A stretch of 64,000 nt of DNA from Dinoroseobacter sp. (lineage in GTDB: Bacteria > Pseudomonadota > Alphaproteobacteria > Rhodobacterales > Rhodobacteraceae): NCBI GenBank assembly GCA_017643385.1, contig JAEPNN010000001.1, forward strand, positions 496,001 through 560,000, read 5' to 3'. This document shows, one piece after another, positions 1-7,581 of this stretch. The notes below the pieces were generated by a model, which did no database searches, was not told the DNA's origin, and saw only the letters and a program-made list of their open reading frames with translations. The first letter of the stretch is position 1; each line of letters begins with the position of its first letter. Both the position numbers and the translations under genes were made by a program.

Positions 1-1
1 G

Positions 2-655
2 GTCGAGGATCTGTCTTTTGCTCTTCCACCCGGTGGGATTGTGGGTGTGATTGGTCCGAACGGTGCTGGTAAATCGACGCTGTTCCGGATGCTCACAGGT
101 CAAGAACAGCCTGACGGCGGCTCGGTCGAGTACGGTGATACCGTGTCGCTGTCCTATGTGGATCAGTCCCGTGATGCGCTTGATGCCAAGAAAACCGTTT
201 GGGAAGAGATCTCAGACGGCGGAGAGATCATTCAGCTTGGTGACGCTCAGATGAATTCACGCGCGTATTGCAGCGCCTTCAACTTCAAAGGTGGCGATCA
301 GCAAAAGCCTGTTGGCCTGTTGTCAGGTGGGGAACGTAACCGCGTGCATATGGCTAAACTGCTAAAGTCCGGCGGTAATGTGCTACTTCTTGACGAACCG
401 ACCAATGATCTTGATGTCGAGACGCTTCGCGCGCTGGAAGATGCTATAGAGAATTTTGCTGGCTGTGCTGTGGTCATCAGTCACGACCGTTTCTTCCTCG
501 ATCGCCTTTGCACACATATTCTGGCCTTCGAGGGTGACGCACATGTTGAGTGGTTTGAGGGCAACTTTGAGGCCTATGAGGAGGACAAGGTGCGCAGGCT
601 TGGTCCTGACGCGCTGGAGCCAACGCGAGTGAAGTATAAGAAGTTTACGAGGTGA
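2..655 (+). CDS. ettA: Energy-dependent translational throttle protein EttA, 3' part (ABC-F ATPase)
   Basis: This is the C-terminal part of an ABC-F ATPase; the reading frame is open from the first bases of the window, so the gene is cut at the left edge. It holds the second nucleotide-binding domain: Walker [10 protein letters not shown], signature [15 protein letters not shown] and Walker [13 protein letters not shown]. There are no membrane segments. The tail ([18 protein letters not shown], then KYKKFTR) is typical of EttA, which binds the ribosomal E site and gates the first peptide bond according to ATP/ADP level. Other ABC-F paralogues are possible, but the C-terminal sequence favours EttA. 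The next gene starts 4 bases after the stop. Confidence 0.88.
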   Translation, partial: VEDLSFALPPGGIVGVIGPNGAGKSTLFRMLTGQEQPDGGSVEYGDTVSLSYVDQSRDALDAKKTVWEEISDGGEIIQLGDAQMNSRAYCSAFNFKGGDQQKPVGLLSGGERNRVHMAKLLKSGGNVLLLDEPTNDLDVETLRALEDAIENFAGCAVVISHDRFFLDRLCTHILAFEGDAHVEWFEGNFEAYEEDKVRRLGPDALEPTRVKYKKFTR

Positions 656-659
656 GGTA

Positions 660-1337
660 ATGACAGACATTAGAAACGGCGATGCATATATCTCCGTTGA
701 TGTGGAAACTGATGGGCCAATACCAGGTCCCTATTCGATGCTGTCGCTTGGCATGGCTTACTGTGGGCGATTTGATGGACGAACTTTGGAGATCACCCCA
801 TTTCCCAAAGAGAAATTCTATATCGAGCTGGCCCCAATAAGCGACCACTACGAAAATGAAGCTCTACATATCAATGGCTTGGACCGCAAACGTCTCTGTG
901 TTGAGGGCGCAGAGCCAGCAGAGGCGATGAAAAAAGCCGCGGAATGGATTGCTGAGGTTTCGGGCGACAATCGACCAATTTTTGTAGCCTATCCTGCGTC
1001 GTTTGATTGGCTATGGGTTCATTGGTACTTTACGCGTTATACCACTTTCGGATCTCCATTTGGTCATTCTGGCTGCTTTGACCTGAAGACAGCGGTGTCG
1101 GTAAAAGGCAGCTTGCCAATATCAAGGTCATCCAAGTCACAGCTGCCAAAAAGGTTCCAATCCGAATTACCCCATACTCATAACGCGTTGGACGACGCGT
1201 TGGAGCAAGCAAATATTTTCTTCAAGTTGATGGCGTGGAATAATGACCAACCAAATATCCTCCAGAAAAAGTTACTCTCAGAGCAAAAAGAGCGCCGTCT
1301 CGGAGGAACTCGAGAAGAACATAAGCAACTGGACTGA
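660..1337 (+). CDS. DEDDh-type 3'-5' exonuclease (DnaQ/RNase T fold)
   Basis: 225 aa. The DEDDh exonuclease residues are all visible: D14 and E16 in SVDVETDGP, D116 in AYPASFDWLW, and H174 with D179 in HNALDDA. The fold is that of DnaQ and RNase T, which remove 3' nucleotides from DNA or RNA using two metal ions; the natural substrate here is unknown. The gene begins 4 bases after ettA and overlaps the following nucleotidyltransferase gene by 95 bases, so the two are probably translationally coupled. Codon use is AT-richer than in surrounding genes, which suggests horizontal acquisition of the pair. It could serve RNA processing or defence; the sequence does not decide. Confidence 0.75.
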   Translation: MTDIRNGDAYISVDVETDGPIPGPYSMLSLGMAYCGRFDGRTLEITPFPKEKFYIELAPISDHYENEALHINGLDRKRLCVEGAEPAEAMKKAAEWIAEVSGDNRPIFVAYPASFDWLWVHWYFTRYTTFGSPFGHSGCFDLKTAVSVKGSLPISRSSKSQLPKRFQSELPHTHNALDDALEQANIFFKLMAWNNDQPNILQKKLLSEQKERRLGGTREEHKQLD

Positions 1338-2247
1338 CTCAAAGAAACTGGGCAAACAAGTGTGCGTTTATACGACTGGTTCATTTGGGCGCAACGATGC
1401 ATCAAAATATAGTGACCTAGACACTTTCATAATTTCGCTTGAAGAGGAAATGAGCTCTGACAGGCTGCTAAGTGGACTTGAAGAAATAGAGCTCGCAGCC
1501 TCAATCATCGACGTGAACCGCAAACATGGTTTGCCAGAATTAGATGGTGATGGTGGTTATCTAAAGGCTCATTCAGAGACAGAGTACCTCGTTGGTCTCG
1601 GCAAGCCGGAAGATGATGCCAATAATACATTTACTGGTCGATTGTTGCTCTTGTTAGAGAGCGACGTGATATTTGGCGAAACTGTCTACAACCAAATGAT
1701 TGATGAATGCATCAATCGATACTGGCTAGATTATACCGACCACGCGGATTCGTTCATGCCAGCATTTCTTCTCAATGACATACTCCGTTTTTGGCGAACG
1801 CTTTGCATCAACTACGAAGTTGGTACGCAAATTTCTCCGGAGAAACGGCGCGCAAAGAACTTTAAACTAAAATACAGCCGCCTTCTTACCTGTTACTCCG
1901 CGGTAGTGGGCCTTCAATTACTGCTTAGAGAAAATAATACTGTTACCAAAGAGCAGGCAGTAGAACTGGTCAGAGCCACACCTCTCGAACGCGTTTTGAG
2001 AGCAGCCGACCATGGAGTAAGACAAAATGTAGAAACCATAACCGAAATGTATGAAGAGTTCTTAGAGGAGACTGACTGCAGCAAGGCGGATTTACGAGAA
2101 AAGATGAAGGATACTGAATACTACGGAAAAGAATTGGAGCGCGCGCGAGCGTTCGGAGACGAATTTTTTCTATTGATTAAGAGTCTCGCTGAAATGGATA
2201 GCGTTGGCAGCCCAAGTTGGCGCTTGCTGAGATACGTTACTGTTTGA
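1243..2247 (+). CDS. Nucleotidyltransferase-domain protein (Pol-beta fold, GlnD/DUF294-like)
   Basis: 334 aa. The Pol-beta nucleotidyltransferase motif lies at residues 46-60: GS, then FGR, then the metal-binding pair D58/D60 in SDLDTFII. It is followed by an alpha-helical region containing LLLLES and ILRFWRTLCINYE, as in an uncharacterised family annotated as nucleotidyltransferase or DUF294-like. The ATG at 1243 is the only usable start before the catalytic motif (the next GTG is already at residue 40), so the 95-base overlap with the exonuclease gene is real. The region is AT-rich (bases 1621-1680 have 23 G+C of 60). Substrate and product are unknown. No HEPN partner or CD-NTase effector is visible nearby. 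Confidence 0.72.
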   Translation: MTNQISSRKSYSQSKKSAVSEELEKNISNWTDSKKLGKQVCVYTTGSFGRNDASKYSDLDTFIISLEEEMSSDRLLSGLEEIELAASIIDVNRKHGLPELDGDGGYLKAHSETEYLVGLGKPEDDANNTFTGRLLLLLESDVIFGETVYNQMIDECINRYWLDYTDHADSFMPAFLLNDILRFWRTLCINYEVGTQISPEKRRAKNFKLKYSRLLTCYSAVVGLQLLLRENNTVTKEQAVELVRATPLERVLRAADHGVRQNVETITEMYEEFLEETDCSKADLREKMKDTEYYGKELERARAFGDEFFLLIKSLAEMDSVGSPSWRLLRYVTV

Positions 2248-2300
2248 ATTCGTTCAGGAAATCAGTGGGAATTAACTTTCGGCACGCTGACTAGTGTTTC

Positions 2301-2753
2301 TCAAACCCCCTCCCGATCCTGCTCCGCAACCAGCGCTCCGCCTTTCCAGCCCCAACCCTCCGGCGCGTAGTACCCGCCTTTCTCTTCCCGCTCCTTGGCT
2401 TTCCGCGCCGCGAACCCGGAATAGTAGTCATAACGTTCCAACATCTTGTCCTCGAGCTTCAAGAACCCGCCGATCTTCATCTGCATCCATGCGCGTAGCA
2501 GCGCATTGATCCGCGCCTGATACCCGTTACCCATGGCCTTGAAACAGCGTGCCACGGAGCGGTCGAGGTAGAGCGTCACCTTCTCTTTCTTCTCCGTCAC
2601 CGGATAGTCGAACTCCAGAATGTGCCACTCATCAGGCACCTCGTCCCGGATCAGGTCCTCCAGCACGTCTCCCCGCATCAGATGGTGCAGGGTCGTGTAA
2701 AGTGCCTCTTCGGCTTTTTCTTTCGCCTTGGTTTTGCGTTTTGGGGAATTCAC
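2301..2753 (-). CDS. BrnA-like antitoxin / ribbon-helix-helix protein (DUF4415 type), orphan
   Basis: 150 aa, GTG start with a GAGG motif about 9 bases upstream. The central segment VTLYLDRSVARCFKAMG followed by INALLRAWM matches the ribbon-helix-helix core of BrnA/DUF4415 antitoxins, which normally bind DNA and neutralise a BrnT ribonuclease. No BrnT-like gene lies on either side, and the protein is longer than usual BrnA, with a charged N-terminus and a Gly/Trp-rich C-terminus. It may be a stand-alone regulator. The gene is convergent with the nucleotidyltransferase gene. Confidence 0.55.
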   Translation of the reverse strand: MNSPKRKTKAKEKAEEALYTTLHHLMRGDVLEDLIRDEVPDEWHILEFDYPVTEKKEKVTLYLDRSVARCFKAMGNGYQARINALLRAWMQMKIGGFLKLEDKMLERYDYYSGFAARKAKEREEKGGYYAPEGWGWKGGALVAEQDREGV

Positions 2754-2920
2754 GGATTGGCACCTCGCTTACTTTGCCGGAAGGATACCAAGAAATGGTT
2801 AATGCGCCCAAAACGCAGCGTTCGGTGGCACCGGCGCAATACCGGCGTGATACCGACGCGATGCAGACCCCCGGAATTGCCCCCCTTACGCTGTGCGTAC
2901 CAACCCGCTAGATTGCAAAT

Positions 2921-3328
2921 ATGAAGCATTCTTTTGCCATTGCATTGCCTTTGATCGCGGCATCCATAGCCGTGATGATTGCGTTGCCAGCGCAGTTTGG
3001 TGCCCATCCGCAGTGGACAGCCTCGGTACTTCTGATTGGGGCTCCGGCAGGGATTTTTCTGGGCTATTTTTTCTTCGCTATGCGCTTGCCCAAAGTTCTT
3101 CGGGTGATCTTCAGCCTCGCCGTTGTAGGGGCTGCATACTATGTGGCGCGCGACGGACAGAAAGCATTTATTGCCTCATTTTCTGAAGATAAGATTGCCG
3201 GACAACTTTGGTTCTTTGGCTGGATCATAGTTTGCGCAGGCTGTGGTTCGGTATTGGCAAGCCTTGCGCTCAGCCCAACAAATGATCTGGATTCTGAAGC
3301 TGAAAAAGAAACTCTAGACGAGGTTTGA
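2921..3328 (+). CDS. Small integral membrane protein of unknown function
   Basis: 135 aa with four predicted hydrophobic helices: residues about 5-24, 34-54, 60-77 and 95-116. The C-terminus is short and acidic. No recognised motif. It ends 4 bases before the downstream SRAP gene and is probably co-transcribed with it. The start is the first ATG in frame; no strong ribosome binding site is visible. Confidence 0.6.
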   Translation: MKHSFAIALPLIAASIAVMIALPAQFGAHPQWTASVLLIGAPAGIFLGYFFFAMRLPKVLRVIFSLAVVGAAYYVARDGQKAFIASFSEDKIAGQLWFFGWIIVCAGCGSVLASLALSPTNDLDSEAEKETLDEV

Positions 3329-3332
3329 CGGC

Positions 3333-3947
3333 TTGCCCGGGCGTCTCTTTCTGACCCGCCCATTGGTTGATCTGGCTGTCGCGCTCGGAGTTGATGTCCC
3401 ACAAGATGAAGATCCTCCGCGCCACAATATTGTGCCGGGCCAAGACCTTCTCGTACTCACCCGCGCTGGCCTCACGCATATGCGTTGGGGCCTGATACCA
3501 GTTGGACGAAAGAACGCCCGCGGGCGGCCAGTTATGGATACGATCATCAATGTGCGGGGTGAAACCGTCTTCGAGAAAAGCGCTTTTGCTGGAACAGTTC
3601 GTGCCTTAATCCCTGTGGATGGTTGGTACGAATGGACCGGCGAACGGCGTAAGAAGCAGACTTGGTGTATTTGGCCAAAGGACGGATCTTTTCTTACCTT
3701 CGCCGGTATCACGGATGTTTGGACCGCACCGGGCGGGCTAACGATTTCTCAGATCGCTTTGGTTACATGCCCACCTTCAGAAGATGTGAGACTGTTGCAT
3801 CATCGTATGGGTGTTGTTGTGGCGCCTGAAGATCGTCAGATGTGGCTTACAGGTACAGAAAATGAAGCGCGGGCACTGATCAAATCAGCTCCTAACAATA
3901 CGCTCCGGCACAAAAAAGCGGATGACGTGGATTGGAAAGCTCCATAA
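3333..3947 (+). CDS. SOS response-associated peptidase family (SRAP, YedK/HMCES-like) with Pro in place of catalytic Cys2
   Basis: 204 aa. SRAP proteins cross-link to abasic sites in single-stranded DNA through the N-terminal Cys that follows the initiator Met in M-C-G-R. Here the N-terminus reads MPGRLFLTRP (TTG start, then CCC GGG CGT), so the residue exposed after Met removal is Pro. The other active-site elements remain: N73 and R75 in INVRGET, E100 in DGWYEW, and H156 in HHRMG. Length is normal. Loss of the thiol would prevent thiazolidine formation, but an N-terminal Pro could still form a Schiff base as in Fpg/Nei glycosylases (inference). No Cys-Gly-Arg start exists in another frame nearby. 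Confidence 0.85.
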   Translation: MPGRLFLTRPLVDLAVALGVDVPQDEDPPRHNIVPGQDLLVLTRAGLTHMRWGLIPVGRKNARGRPVMDTIINVRGETVFEKSAFAGTVRALIPVDGWYEWTGERRKKQTWCIWPKDGSFLTFAGITDVWTAPGGLTISQIALVTCPPSEDVRLLHHRMGVVVAPEDRQMWLTGTENEARALIKSAPNNTLRHKKADDVDWKAP

Positions 3948-4052
3948 CGGACCCTTGTGATTGGCGCGCGAACTGTTATGTGGTCCGCAGCTAACTCTAT
4001 CGACATCTGTCTCCCGCAATGGCTTCAGTCACTCGATCCAAGACGACGCCGG

Positions 4053-4075
4053 GGTGCCGCATGTCCGTGGGCACC
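4053..4075 (+). other. Hairpin in the cold-shock gene 5' leader
   Basis: GGTGCC (4053-4058) can pair with GGCACC (4070-4075), loop 11 bases, about 20 bases before the start codon of the cold-shock gene. The ribosome binding site AGGAG lies just after it, near 4083. Structured leaders are common in csp mRNAs, but a role is not shown. Confidence 0.3.
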
Positions 4076-4096
4076 ATTCATTAGGAGACTACGGAT

Positions 4097-4303
4097 ATGG
4101 CCACTGGCACCGTAAAATGGTTCAACACAACCAAAGGCTTCGGCTTTATCGCACCTGAATCTGGCGGCAAGGATGTGTTTGTGCACATTTCAGCTGTTGA
4201 GCGTTCGGGGCTGACCACGCTCGCCGATAATCAGAAGGTCACATATGAGCTTCAGGCAGGACGCGATGGTCGCGAAAGCGCGGTAAATATCGAGATCGAG
4301 TAA
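4097..4303 (+). CDS. cspA: Cold-shock domain protein (CspA family)
   Basis: 68 aa single cold-shock domain. RNP1 (KGFGFI) and RNP2 (VFVHIS) are intact, so it should bind single-stranded RNA and DNA and act as an RNA chaperone. AGGAG sits 9 bases before the ATG. The gene has its own leader of about 150 bases after the SRAP gene and a strong terminator just downstream, so it is probably a monocistronic unit. The family is certain; the numbered paralogue is not. Confidence 0.93.
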   Translation: MATGTVKWFNTTKGFGFIAPESGGKDVFVHISAVERSGLTTLADNQKVTYELQAGRDGRESAVNIEIE

Positions 4304-4336
4304 TCGATATATTGGTCTGATTGACCTTACGGAATG

Positions 4337-4366
4337 GGGCGCGACTGACAGGTCTGCGCCCTTTTT
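4337..4366 (+). terminator. Rho-independent terminator of the cold-shock gene
   Basis: GGGCGC (4337-4342) pairs with GCGCCC (4356-4361); an inner GAC/GTC pairing extends the stem. It is followed directly by TTTTTCTT. It lies 33 bases after the csp stop codon. Confidence 0.8.
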
Positions 4367-4432
4367 CTTGCGCTCTGTCTTGACGGCTCTGTCATGGAAT
4401 GGCCTATCCTCGCCTTACTAAAGGGGAATGCG

Positions 4433-5557
4433 ATGTATCAACCTGTCATTAGCGGAACCGGGGTGTTCACCCCAAGCCAGACCATAACCAACGATGAACT
4501 GGTGGTGGCATTCAATGCTTATGCTGACAAGTTCAATACCGAGAACGCTGCTTCCATCGCAGCGGGCGAGGTTGAACCAAAGCCGCACTCCTCTTCCGAG
4601 TTTATTTTCAACGCCAGCGGGATCGAACAAAGATATGTGCTCGATAAGGATGGAATCCTCGACCCTGACGTGATGCACCCCTTGTTAAACCAGCGTGATG
4701 ATGACCAACCCGGAGTTATGGCCGAGATGGCAATTGATGCGGCCCGGAAGGCACTTTCGGAAGCTGGCGTTGATGGCAGTGAAGTTGATTTGATCCTCGT
4801 TGCGGCTTCTAACCACGAACGAGCGTACCCCGCGATTGCCATAGAGGTTCAGGAATTGCTGGGTGCCCAGGGCTTTGCGTTCGACATGAACGTTGCGTGT
4901 TCATCGGCGACCTTTGGCATTCAGGCGGCGTCGGATATGGTCCGGGCAGGCTCAGCAAAGAAAGCACTCGTGCTTAATCCCGAGATTTGCAGTGCGCATC
5001 TGGAATGGCGTGATCGGGATTGCCACTTTATCTTTGGGGATGTGGCTACTGCTACACTCATCGAGCGCAAGGAAGATGCCAAAGGCGCACATTGGGATAT
5101 TCTATCGACCAGCTGCGCCACACAATTCTCGAACAATATTCGCAACAATAACGGATTTCTGCGCAGGACGCGCCCGGATGGTATGAGCGACCGTCGCGAT
5201 ATGCAGTTCATGCAGAATGGGCGAAAGGTCTTTAAAGAAGTTCTGCCGATGGTCTCTAAACATATCGCAGACCACATGAACGAAGAAGGTTTGGATGCGA
5301 GCGATCTGAAGCGTCTTTGGCTTCATCAGGCCAATAAAACCATGAATGATTTCATTGGGAAAAAGGTTCTTGGACGGACGCCGGAGCCGGAAGAACAGCC
5401 TAATATCCTGCAGTATTATGCGAACACCTCATCCGCCGGATCTATCATCGCGTTTTCGCAACATTCGTCAGATATGCAGCCTGGTGAAACAGGCCTGATC
5501 TGTTCCTTTGGTGCCGGATACTCGGTGGGTTCCGTCATTGTGACGCGACGGGCGTAA
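4433..5557 (+). CDS. Beta-ketoacyl-ACP synthase III family protein (FabH-like)
   Basis: 374 aa from the ATG at 4433, chosen because AAGGGGA lies 5 bases upstream; an ATG 39 bases earlier lacks a site. The KAS III Cys-His-Asn triad is present: C156 in NVACSSATF, H298 in LWLHQANK, N331 in YANTSSAGS. Members condense an acyl-CoA with malonyl-ACP in fatty acid initiation, or catalyse related thiolase-fold reactions. It is longer than E. coli FabH (about 317 aa) because of an insertion around residues 33-90. Housekeeping fabH usually sits beside plsX, which is not here, so a specialised acyl synthase is as likely. Confidence 0.82.
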   Translation: MYQPVISGTGVFTPSQTITNDELVVAFNAYADKFNTENAASIAAGEVEPKPHSSSEFIFNASGIEQRYVLDKDGILDPDVMHPLLNQRDDDQPGVMAEMAIDAARKALSEAGVDGSEVDLILVAASNHERAYPAIAIEVQELLGAQGFAFDMNVACSSATFGIQAASDMVRAGSAKKALVLNPEICSAHLEWRDRDCHFIFGDVATATLIERKEDAKGAHWDILSTSCATQFSNNIRNNNGFLRRTRPDGMSDRRDMQFMQNGRKVFKEVLPMVSKHIADHMNEEGLDASDLKRLWLHQANKTMNDFIGKKVLGRTPEPEEQPNILQYYANTSSAGSIIAFSQHSSDMQPGETGLICSFGAGYSVGSVIVTRRA

Positions 5558-5576
5558 AGCCGCGACTAACCGCTTC

Positions 5577-6146
5577 ATGAAGCATCCGTTTTTCTTCGGC
5601 TACGGTTCGCTGGTCAACACTGGTACGCACGCTTTTCCAGACGCTTCGCCTGCGCGATTGTCAGGCTGGCGTCGCGTTTGGCGGGAAACCGATCTTAGGC
5701 CCGCGGCTTTCCTGAGTGTCGAACGGAATGAAGGGAGTCAGATTGCGGGGTTGATCGCGGCGGTACCCGATGGGGATTGGGACGCGCTTGATGCGCGCGA
5801 ATATGCTTATGAACGCCACATCGTTACTGATCATGTTCACACAGGAAAACTTGCGGAAATGTCCTCGGTGCAGATTTATGCCACGCGCCCTGAAATCAGT
5901 CGCGACGCTGGTGCAAATCACCCGATCTTGCTGAGCTATCTGGATGTTGTTGTGCAGGGATACCTGCAGCAGTTTGGACCGAAAGGCGTTGCGGATTTCT
6001 TCGCGACAACGCGAGGGTGGTCGACCCCCATTCTCAATGACCGTTCAGCCCCAATTTATCCGCGGGCTCAGCGCCTGACGTCAGAAGAACAGGCTTGCGT
6101 GGACGGTTGGCTCAAAAGTTTATCGGCGGTGGTGCAGGACAGATAG
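5577..6146 (+). CDS. Gamma-glutamylcyclotransferase-fold protein
   Basis: 189 aa. It begins MKHPFFFGYGSLVN, the YGSL substrate-binding loop of the GGCT/ChaC/AIG2 superfamily. A Glu in DAREYAYERH is in the position of the catalytic acid that cyclises gamma-glutamyl groups to 5-oxoproline. The substrate (glutathione or gamma-glutamyl amine) is not clear. The gene follows the ketoacyl synthase by 19 bases, and its 3' end overlaps the convergent MATE gene by 27 bases. Confidence 0.7.
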   Translation: MKHPFFFGYGSLVNTGTHAFPDASPARLSGWRRVWRETDLRPAAFLSVERNEGSQIAGLIAAVPDGDWDALDAREYAYERHIVTDHVHTGKLAEMSSVQIYATRPEISRDAGANHPILLSYLDVVVQGYLQQFGPKGVADFFATTRGWSTPILNDRSAPIYPRAQRLTSEEQACVDGWLKSLSAVVQDR

Positions 6147-7505
6147 CGGACGGGTCCTGAAGCGATCTTCATTGGGCTTTTTCAGTGTGTTGGTCGCAAT
6201 TAATCCTTCTGCCATCCCCCACGCCAGCAAGCCAAAAATAACACCACCTACTGCCTGGCCGATCAGCACACCGGATGCGCCAAACCACGAGGCGCCGACG
6301 ATTACAAAGGGAATTGTGCCCAGCGTGTGACGCCCCCAGTTGAGCCACGTTGAATAGAACGGGTGGCTCATGTTGTTGAAAGCGGCGTTCGCTACAAAGA
6401 GCGACCCGTTAAAGAAGTACGCAAGTGCGAGTGGACCGCAGAACAGATAGATCAGCACAGTCGCCTCATCGGTCGCCTGAAATAGCGCGGCAATCGGTGC
6501 GCGTAGGAAAAATAGGATGAGCGCCGCCCCAACCACATAGATCGCAGTAAATAATAACGCAGACCGGAACGCGGTGCGCACCCGGTCGTTCATACCAGCC
6601 CCAACGTTTTGGCCAATAATCGGGCCTACAGCGCCAGAAAGTGCAAAGATAACCCCGAAAGCGACGGGTGTCAGGCGCGCGACAATTGCCATCCCAGCAA
6701 CCGCGTCCTCGCCGAATTCCGCCATGGAGCGCGTGACATAGGCTTGCCCGATCGGGGTCGCCAATTGGGTTAAAATTGCCGGCGCTGCGATTACGAAAAC
6801 CGGTTTTAGATCCTCCAGAAGGTAAGAGATCTTCGGGCGATCAAAACCCCCATGATGGCGAATGATCGGAAGTAGCGCGACCGCGCCTATGGTGATCCGT
6901 GCGGCAACAGAGGCGAGGGCCGCGCCAGTAAGCTCCAGATCCAAACCGAAGATGAGGATCGGGTCGAGAACCGCATTTACAACGCCCCCCCAGATGGTGG
7001 CCATCATTGCACGTTGTGCGTCGCCATGCGCGCGTAGGATCGCGCCTCCGATGATGCCGACCATCAATATGGGGAGCGTCGGAACAATAATCTGAAGGTA
7101 GCCTACAGCCAGGTCAGCGGTATCACCTGTAGCTCCGATCAGCGCGACCAGAAGTGGCAGATTGAACCAAACAAGTGCCGCAAAGAGCGCGCCAAAAATA
7201 ACCGAGTAGATCAGAGCGTTGCCAGCGCGTCGCCGGGCAAGGTCTTCATCACCTGAACCAAGAGCGCGCGCAACGAGCGCCCCTGCGGCAATGGCCATAC
7301 CGATGCCAAAAGACGTGGTGAAAAACAGGATTGCGCCCGCGTATCCCACGGCTGCCGCCAGCGCGTCTTGGCCCAACATCGAGATGAAAACCATGTCGAT
7401 CAGGTCTACTGCAAAAACAGCTACGAGCCCCAAAGAAGCCGTCAAAGACATAACCGTTACATGCCGAAACAGGTTTCCCGTCAGGAATTTGGCTTGCTCT
7501 GTCAT
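6120..7505 (-). CDS. MATE family multidrug efflux transporter
   Basis: 461 aa with about 12 hydrophobic helices in two similar halves, the MATE (MatE/NorM/DinF) layout. MATE proteins export cationic drugs or metabolites in exchange for Na+ or H+ across the inner membrane. Supporting segments are AAGALVARALGSGD in the first half and GPIIGQNVGAGMNDRVR in the second, the repeated MATE loop motif. It is separated by 76 bases from the gltX gene upstream and is transcribed in the same direction. Confidence 0.88.
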   Translation of the reverse strand: MTEQAKFLTGNLFRHVTVMSLTASLGLVAVFAVDLIDMVFISMLGQDALAAAVGYAGAILFFTTSFGIGMAIAAGALVARALGSGDEDLARRRAGNALIYSVIFGALFAALVWFNLPLLVALIGATGDTADLAVGYLQIIVPTLPILMVGIIGGAILRAHGDAQRAMMATIWGGVVNAVLDPILIFGLDLELTGAALASVAARITIGAVALLPIIRHHGGFDRPKISYLLEDLKPVFVIAAPAILTQLATPIGQAYVTRSMAEFGEDAVAGMAIVARLTPVAFGVIFALSGAVGPIIGQNVGAGMNDRVRTAFRSALLFTAIYVVGAALILFFLRAPIAALFQATDEATVLIYLFCGPLALAYFFNGSLFVANAAFNNMSHPFYSTWLNWGRHTLGTIPFVIVGASWFGASGVLIGQAVGGVIFGLLAWGMAEGLIATNTLKKPNEDRFRTRPLSVLHHRR

Positions 7506-7581
7506 GTTCTCGCTCTCTTTTGGTCCGTACTCTGTTTAGACCGGATTACCTCTGGCAGGTACTCTTTCGGCTCCAAAGTGT

